Source: Alphaproteobacteria bacterium (lineage in GTDB: Bacteria; Pseudomonadota; Alphaproteobacteria; Puniceispirillales; UBA1172). Taken from it: a stretch of 64,000 nt of DNA. How positions within the stretch are numbered: the first letter of the stretch is position 1; each line of letters begins with the position of its first letter. Where the stretch lies: contig JADHOM010000007.1 of NCBI GenBank assembly GCA_016778985.1, positions 1-64,000 of the forward strand. Reading direction: 5' to 3'. Shown here one piece after another: positions 58,675 to 64,000 of the stretch. Below the pieces are notes generated by a model. That model worked only from the letters and a program-made list of their open reading frames with translations. It ran no database searches and was not told the origin of the DNA. The position numbers and the translations under genes are program-made.

Positions 58675-59136
58675 ATGTCGGTAAATTCGCTATTATTATC
58701 CCTTGATGAAATGGGAGACCACGATCTTGGTAAAATTTCTCATTCTGAAGATGGCCATTGGGTATTAGGAGATGACAGTCATTTTCCAATACAGATTGAT
58801 CCATTATTAAATATTGATGAAATCCTTATCTATGGGACGTTTGTGAAAACTTCAGGCGAGCCGATTTATACGCCTATTCTGACCTCTATGATGCTTGAAA
58901 ATATGGTCGGGACAACACTTGATGGATATGGAATATGCCCTGGGCCGGTGACATTTTCCATTTACTCGAAAATATCTATTTTTGCCATGACGCCAGAGCA
59001 GATGATTGAACTGATCGCCGGTATGCGTCAGTTAATTGATTTTATTCGCATTTCAACGGCGGTATCAGGTGACTATGCAGACCTGCCAGACCGCCATGAA
59101 AATGATGCTTTATTGCCGCCCGGAATGGTGCATTAA
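58675..59136 (+). CDS. Unknown 153-residue protein, possible CesT/type III chaperone-like fold
   Basis: This small acidic protein has no signal peptide or membrane segment. Its order of features is a Leu-rich first helix (SLLLSLDEMGD), a strand pattern HWVLGDDSHFPIQID, another strand ILIYGTFVKT, a helix ILTSMMLENMVG, a strand near SIYSKISIFAM and a final helix MIELIAGMRQLIDFIRIS. This resembles secretion-chaperone (CesT/Tir) folds, though no secretion genes are in the window. The frame opens at a GTG (58663), but GAGG 6 nt before 58675 favours the ATG. Function is unknown. Confidence 0.65.
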   Translation: MSVNSLLLSLDEMGDHDLGKISHSEDGHWVLGDDSHFPIQIDPLLNIDEILIYGTFVKTSGEPIYTPILTSMMLENMVGTTLDGYGICPGPVTFSIYSKISIFAMTPEQMIELIAGMRQLIDFIRISTAVSGDYADLPDRHENDALLPPGMVH

Positions 59137-59245
59137 TAGTGCATTAACAGTTGTCTTGTTAACGTGCCATAGATTGCGAAGCATCTGATTTTATATTGGA
59201 TTTTTATGAGCTAGCCGCGTATCACTAAAGCTGAGGAGATATAAG

Positions 59246-60622
59246 ATGGCAAGCACATATGATTTTGATCTGATCACCATTGGCGGTGGTTCTGGGGGCG
59301 TCAGGGCTAGTCGCATTGCCGCCAGCCACGGCGCAAAAGTGGCAGTTGTTGAGGAAGACCGTTTAGGCGGCACTTGCGTTCTGCGCGGATGTGTCCCTAA
59401 AAAGCTGCTTGTATATGGGGCTAGTTTTGCCAGTGATTTCGCTGATGCGGCTGGCTTTGGCTGGCAGGTTTCAGCACCAGTTCATGACTGGCCTGCCTTA
59501 ATCAAAGCCAAAAATGATGAGCTTGATCGGCTGGCTGGCATTTACCGCGGCATGATGGATAAGGCCGGAGTCACGGTTATAGAAGGCCGCGGCGTTATCA
59601 CCGGCGCTCATGAAGTCACAGTCAATGGTAAGGTATGGACGGCGGAGCGTATCCTGATTGCTGTTGGCGGCTGGCCGCATATCCCTGACATTCCGGGGAT
59701 GCGTGATCACGCCATTAGCTCAAACGAAGCCCTGGACTTACCGCAACGCCCTGATCAGATTGTCATTCAAGGAAGCGGTTATATTGCCGTTGAGTTTGCT
59801 GGCATCTTTGCAAGTTTTGGGGTGGAAACGCATTTGGTTTTTCGGGCTAGCCAACCCCTGCGCGGATTTGATCCTGATATGCGTCAGGGGCTGATGACGG
59901 CCATGCAAGACCGCGGCGTTATCCTTCATGCGGGGACAAATATTACATCTGTTGCTAGCGATGATGATAAAACCGCTGTTAGCCTTGATAATGGAAATAC
60001 TTTGCGTGTTGATTGCGTCATGGCGGCGACTGGCAGGCGGCCAAATATTACCGGGTTAGGGCTGGCTGATCAGGGCGTTGCCCTTACAGATAATGGTGCG
60101 ATCAAGGTTCAAGATGACGCGCAGACGTCTATCAGTACAATTTATGCGATTGGTGATGTCACAGACCGGATTAATCTAACCCCTGTTGCTATCGCTGAAG
60201 GGCATAGATTTGCTGATCATTTTTATGGCCAGAATAGCCACCCTCAGGCAAATAGGCCCATGAGCTACACTAATATCCCTTCAGCTGTCTTTAGCCAGCC
60301 GCCTATTGCTAGTGTTGGGCTAACCGAAGATGAGGCCAAGCAACAGGGATTGTCGATTAAGGTTTATGTAGAATCGTTTCGAGCAATGAAAAACACGCTA
60401 GCAGGCCGTAATGAAAAATCAATAATGAAACTGATTGTAAATGCTGAAGATGATAAAGTTATCGGCGCTCATATGCTAGGTTTTGATGCGCCGGAAATTA
60501 TTCAAGGCATTGCGATTGCGTTTAAAGCGGGTGCAACTAAGGCTGATTTTGATGCTACTATTGGTATTCACCCAACTGCCGCCGAAGAGTTTGTGACCAT
60601 GCGGACACCGCGAGATGGATAA
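59246..60622 (+). CDS. gor: Glutathione-disulfide reductase
   Basis: This FAD enzyme reduces oxidised glutathione with NADPH. 458 residues. The redox disulfide is in GGTCVLRGCVPKKLLVYG, FAD binding is at GGGSGGVRASRIAA, and the second Rossmann motif GSGYIAVEFAG comes near residue 175. The C-terminal interface HPTAAEEFVTMRTPRDG contains the active-site His-Glu. GAGGAG precedes the ATG. Confidence 0.95.
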   Translation: MASTYDFDLITIGGGSGGVRASRIAASHGAKVAVVEEDRLGGTCVLRGCVPKKLLVYGASFASDFADAAGFGWQVSAPVHDWPALIKAKNDELDRLAGIYRGMMDKAGVTVIEGRGVITGAHEVTVNGKVWTAERILIAVGGWPHIPDIPGMRDHAISSNEALDLPQRPDQIVIQGSGYIAVEFAGIFASFGVETHLVFRASQPLRGFDPDMRQGLMTAMQDRGVILHAGTNITSVASDDDKTAVSLDNGNTLRVDCVMAATGRRPNITGLGLADQGVALTDNGAIKVQDDAQTSISTIYAIGDVTDRINLTPVAIAEGHRFADHFYGQNSHPQANRPMSYTNIPSAVFSQPPIASVGLTEDEAKQQGLSIKVYVESFRAMKNTLAGRNEKSIMKLIVNAEDDKVIGAHMLGFDAPEIIQGIAIAFKAGATKADFDATIGIHPTAAEEFVTMRTPRDG

Positions 60623-60650
60623 TCGCATCATCCTGTGCCCCGTTATTGCA

Positions 60651-60682
60651 AAATCCCCATAATGGTAAATCCCCATAATGGT
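60651..60682 (+). repeat. 16-bp tandem duplication upstream of the DAHP synthase
   Basis: AAATCCCCATAATGGT occurs twice in direct succession between gor and the DAHP synthase, about 65 bp before the preferred start. It could be an operator pair or a slippage product. Confidence 0.9.
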
Positions 60683-60746
60683 AATCATTGTCAAAACAGC
60701 AGAATTACTGTTATTATGAATGACAACTTACATAATGGGGTTAATT

Positions 60747-62129
60747 ATGGGCTGGACACCATCTTCTTGGCGTAAACTGCCGATCGTACAGGTGCCTGAA
60801 TATGACGATCAGGAGCACCTAAAATCGGTTGAAAATAAGCTAGCGGCTATGCCGCCTTTGGTTTTTGCTGGTGAAGTGATGGCTCTACGTCAGCGGCTTG
60901 CTGATGTCGCTTTAGGTAAGGCGTTTTTGCTTCAGGGTGGCGATTGCGCGGAAAGCTTTGATGATTTTTCGGCTAATAATATTCGAGATACCTTTAAGCT
61001 GTTTTTACAGATGGCGGTTGTCCTGACATTTGGCGCCTCTATGCCTGTGATCAAGCTTGGCCGGATTGCGGGCCAGTTTGCTAAGCCGCGCTCCTCGCCG
61101 GTTGAGGTGATTGATGGCGTCGAACTGCCTAGTTATCGTGGTGACATGGTCAATGGTAATGCCTTTACAGCGGCGGCTCGTTTGCCCAACCCTAACCGTT
61201 TGCTTGAGGGCTATCATCAATCGGCTTCTAGCTTAAACTTATTGCGGGCTTTTGCATCTGGCGGTCTTGCTGATCTTGAAAAGGTGCATGGCTGGACGCT
61301 TGATTTTGTGTCAGACTCATCGCAAGCCCAGCGATATGAGGAAATTGCTGGTCAGATTGATGACTGCCTGAACTTTATGCGCGCATGCGGTATTTCAAGT
61401 GATAAAACCTTGCGTCTGCGTGAGACGGAGTTTTATACCAGCCACGAAGCGCTTCTATTGAACTATGAAGAAGCCTTTACCCGTAAAGACACGATTACCG
61501 AAGAAGGTGGATATTTTTCAACAACAGCCCATATGCTGTGGATTGGTGACCGGACACGGCAACTTGATGGGGCGCATGTTGAATATATGCGTGGGATTAA
61601 GAATCCGATTGGCTTGAAATGTGGCCCATCTATGGAAACAGATGATTTGCTACGTCTCATAGAAACCCTTAATCCGGAAAATATCCCCGGAAAATTAACC
61701 CTGATAAGTCGCATGGGTGCTGATAAAATCATGGATAAACTGCCGCCAATGCTGGAGGCAGTGAAGGCGTCAGGCTATGACGTTGTCTGGTGTAGTGATC
61801 CGATGCATGGCAACACGGTGAAGGCCTCATCTGGATATAAAACACGGCGCGTCAATGATGTTTTGAATGAGGTAGAAGGCTTTTTCAAAGCGCATGATAT
61901 GGTAGGTACATATCCGGGTGGAATTCATTTTGAAATGACCGGTTCAAACGTGACAGAATGTGTTGGCGGTGATGTGCAAGCGGTTAGTGAGGATGATCTT
62001 TCCAACCGTTACCATACCTTCTGTGACCCTCGGCTAAATGCTAATCAATCGCTAGAATTAGCGTTTTTGATTGCGGATTTGCTACAAAAACGCCGTGTAT
62101 CAAAGGATGGCTTGGCGAAAGCCTCATAA
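60747..62129 (+). CDS. aroG: 3-deoxy-7-phosphoheptulonate synthase, class II
   Basis: This is the first enzyme of the shikimate pathway, joining phosphoenolpyruvate and erythrose 4-phosphate. About 460 residues, the plant-like class II form. Conserved parts are [17 protein letters not shown] at the start, [14 protein letters not shown] with the metal-binding Cys, [21 protein letters not shown], and [18 protein letters not shown] near the end. ATG codons at 60720 and 60747 are in frame. GGGG 6 nt before 60747 and the family N-terminus support the latter. It lies between gor and the NAD-salvage genes. Confidence 0.95.
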   Translation: MGWTPSSWRKLPIVQVPEYDDQEHLKSVENKLAAMPPLVFAGEVMALRQRLADVALGKAFLLQGGDCAESFDDFSANNIRDTFKLFLQMAVVLTFGASMPVIKLGRIAGQFAKPRSSPVEVIDGVELPSYRGDMVNGNAFTAAARLPNPNRLLEGYHQSASSLNLLRAFASGGLADLEKVHGWTLDFVSDSSQAQRYEEIAGQIDDCLNFMRACGISSDKTLRLRETEFYTSHEALLLNYEEAFTRKDTITEEGGYFSTTAHMLWIGDRTRQLDGAHVEYMRGIKNPIGLKCGPSMETDDLLRLIETLNPENIPGKLTLISRMGADKIMDKLPPMLEAVKASGYDVVWCSDPMHGNTVKASSGYKTRRVNDVLNEVEGFFKAHDMVGTYPGGIHFEMTGSNVTECVGGDVQAVSEDDLSNRYHTFCDPRLNANQSLELAFLIADLLQKRRVSKDGLAKAS

Positions 62130-62174
62130 AGTCATCATCATTGGCGCAAGAGCAAAACATTATTGAGCATATAA

Positions 62175-63311
62175 ATGGCATTATCGACACCTTTTCCAGG
62201 CCCTTCGCCCGAGCAACATCCTAGTCTGACAGATAGCTATTTTCTGCGTAGCAAAGCGGTGGTTGAACAGCATGGTGATATTGACGTCACCTATGCCGTT
62301 TTTATGCGGCGGCCGGTTTTGTCAGCTCCTGCAATGGCGATAGATTGGCTTGAAGCCATGATGGCGCATCGCCAGATGAGTGTAGATATTAATCTCTGTC
62401 ACCCCGAAGGCAGCTGGGTCGGGGCGGGGCAACCGATCTGTTATATCACGGGGGCATTATCTGGACTGGTTGATTTGGAAACCGTATTTTTGCAGCGCAT
62501 TGGGGCGGCCTGTGTCGCGGCATATAATGCACATGCCATGTGTTCAAGCCTTCCAAAAGTGTCATTTCTGGCTATGGATGCCCGCCATTGTGCTGGTACA
62601 GATATGTCAGAATTAATGGCATATGGCGCGTCGGTTGGCTCCAAAGTGGCGCAGCGTGATGATCATGCGACAGGATTTATAGGCTCATCAACGGATCATA
62701 CAGCGCATTTTTTTGGCGCAACGCGAGGACGAGGCACTATGCCACATGCCCTCATCGGCTATGCTGGGTCAACACTTGATGCGGCAAAACTCTATCGCAA
62801 AACCTTTCCTGATCAACCTCTGACCGTGTTAATTGATTATTTTGGAAATGAGGTCACTGACGCGCTCGCGGTGGCGACAGAGTTTTCTGATATGGCGGCA
62901 GCAGGAGAGCTATCGGTGCGGCTGGATACTCATGGTGGTCGCTATTGTGAAGGGCTAGATGTACAGGCGTCTTACGCCGTTCTTAATCGCAATAAACCGC
63001 AATCTATTCGCGCTTATCGCACTGATAGTGAGCTGAAAAGCCTCATCGGGACAGGTGTTTCTGCGGCGGCGGCATGGCATCTCCGTGAACAATTGGATAA
63101 GCATGGTTTTGATAAGGTAAAAATTGTTTGCTCAAGTGGCTTTGGCCCTGAAAAATGTAGGGTCTTTGCGCTTGCCGATGCGCCAGTCGATCTAATCGGT
63201 AGCGGGTCTTTTTTACCGAACCAATGGTCTGAAACTTATGCGACAGCAGATATCATTGCCTATGGTGATGTTAGCCGTGTCAAAAAAGGGCGCGAGTTTC
63301 TTATTCCATAA
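62175..63311 (+). CDS. Nicotinate phosphoribosyltransferase-like enzyme
   Basis: This 378-residue member of the nicotinate phosphoribosyltransferase/NadC superfamily starts LTDSYFLRSK, a typical beginning. It contains MDARHCAGTDM, GSSTDHTAHFFGATRGRGTMPHA, LIDYFGNEVTDAL and VRLDTHGGRYCEG, which match the phosphoribosyl-binding barrel. It should make nicotinate mononucleotide from nicotinate, with nadE immediately downstream supporting NAD salvage. It is a little shorter than E. coli PncB. No clear ribosome site precedes the ATG. Confidence 0.85.
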   Translation: MALSTPFPGPSPEQHPSLTDSYFLRSKAVVEQHGDIDVTYAVFMRRPVLSAPAMAIDWLEAMMAHRQMSVDINLCHPEGSWVGAGQPICYITGALSGLVDLETVFLQRIGAACVAAYNAHAMCSSLPKVSFLAMDARHCAGTDMSELMAYGASVGSKVAQRDDHATGFIGSSTDHTAHFFGATRGRGTMPHALIGYAGSTLDAAKLYRKTFPDQPLTVLIDYFGNEVTDALAVATEFSDMAAAGELSVRLDTHGGRYCEGLDVQASYAVLNRNKPQSIRAYRTDSELKSLIGTGVSAAAAWHLREQLDKHGFDKVKIVCSSGFGPEKCRVFALADAPVDLIGSGSFLPNQWSETYATADIIAYGDVSRVKKGREFLIP

Positions 63312-63370
63312 CGGTATCAGATTATGATTTTGGCTTTACCAGCCTTACTCTTTCCTGCTAGGAAAACGAT

Positions 63371-64000
63371 ATGAAAACGCACCTTATTTGCGCTATTGCT
63401 CAGTTAAACTTCAAACTGGGGGCGATAGATGAAAATGCCCATGCAATTATCAGAGCGCACCAGCAAGCGGCGGCGCAACAGGCGGATTTTATGCTTGTTC
63501 CAGAAATGTATCTATCGGGATATCAGCTTGATGATCTCATCCTGGTGGACGGTTTTATGGATCATATTGATGCCGCCATATCAAAACTTGCTAAATTAAC
63601 GGCTAATAATGCACCGGCGATGATTATTGGTGCGCCGCGACGCGCTGGCGGTAAACTCTATAACTCGGTTTATGTTCTTGATGGTGGGGTTATCGTGGCA
63701 ACTCGCGATAAGGTGCGTCTGCCGATTGGTGGGGTTTTTGATGATCCGCGTAATTTTGCCCATGGCGTCATGCCTGAACCGGTAGTGATCAGAGGTGTAT
63801 CCATTGGCCTGCCGATTTGTGAAGACCTCTGGCATGCTGATGTTGTTAGGCATATCTGCCAAAACGGTGCCGATATTATTTTATGTCCTAATGGTTCACC
63901 ATTTGAGATTGATAAAACCGATCAGCGTATCCAAACAGCGGTGGCACGAGCGGTTGAAAATAAAGTGCCTGTGGTCTATGCCAATTTGGTGGGTGGGCAG
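63371..64000 (+). CDS. nadE: Glutamine-dependent NAD synthetase, N-terminal part, cut by window end
   Basis: The first 210 codons of NadE are present, reading to the last base of the window. They encode the nitrilase-like glutaminase domain: AIAQLNFKLGAID at the start, the catalytic Glu in VPEMYLSGYQLDDL, the Lys in TRDKVRLP and the Cys in GLPICEDLWH. The NAD synthetase domain would follow outside. AGGAA lies 6 nt before the ATG. It follows the nicotinate phosphoribosyltransferase-like gene by 59 bp. Confidence 0.92.
   Translation, partial: MKTHLICAIAQLNFKLGAIDENAHAIIRAHQQAAAQQADFMLVPEMYLSGYQLDDLILVDGFMDHIDAAISKLAKLTANNAPAMIIGAPRRAGGKLYNSVYVLDGGVIVATRDKVRLPIGGVFDDPRNFAHGVMPEPVVIRGVSIGLPICEDLWHADVVRHICQNGADIILCPNGSPFEIDKTDQRIQTAVARAVENKVPVVYANLVGGQ

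Overview
The window looks like chromosomal DNA of a marine alphaproteobacterium of the SAR116 (Puniceispirillum) type. This is inferred from mid-range base composition together with FzlA, type II lumazine synthase, class II DAHP synthase, a DctP/TakP-type TRAP system and a C1/oxalate locus. There are no phage genes, transposases or CRISPR arrays. Coding density is high, and most of the content is housekeeping genes around one large metabolic locus.

Layout. Positions 1-8.6 kb: end of an NDUFA9-like reductase, uppP, a GMC oxidoreductase, a LysE-type exporter bracketed by an exact 37-bp direct repeat, and a TRAP transporter (binding protein plus fused QM permease) with a small Tai/Rap1a-like protein. 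8.9-18.4 kb: gltD-gltB (glutamate synthase), a GNAT acetyltransferase, fzlA, an alpha/beta hydrolase and a GT4 glycosyltransferase. 18.5-29.6 kb: thrS, infC (with an AUA start), rpmI, rplT, pheS, pheT, leuA, lepA and a small membrane protein. 29.7-31.2 kb: tRNA-Ser(GGA), a sulfotransferase remnant and a quinone oxidoreductase.

31.4-56.2 kb is the most distinctive part. It holds a two-subunit formate dehydrogenase (FDH1 type), a RamB/MccR-like regulator, a PanE2-like putative oxalyl-CoA reductase, sucCD, a GntR regulator fused in frame to oxalyl-CoA decarboxylase, formyl-CoA transferase, a 10-formyl-THF hydrolase-like formyltransferase, formate-THF ligase, a universal stress protein, a complete tripartite tricarboxylate transporter (TctC-TctB-TctA), an unrecognised P-loop protein and a BisC-like molybdoenzyme. 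Together these read as an oxalate uptake and use pathway. Oxalate would be imported (probably by TctCBA), activated by Frc, and either decarboxylated by Oxc to the formyl/formate level or reduced to glyoxylate by the PanE2-like enzyme. Formate would then go to CO2 plus NADH (FDH) or to 10-formyl-THF (Fhs). Nearly identical promoter elements upstream of the PanE2-like gene and tctC tie the transporter to that branch.

56.3-64 kb returns to general metabolism: ribH2, a beta-hydroxyacid dehydrogenase, a GST, an unknown 153-residue protein, glutathione reductase, class II DAHP synthase, a nicotinate phosphoribosyltransferase-like enzyme and the start of nadE, cut by the window edge. All functional calls come from reading motifs and family resemblance; no database search was possible.
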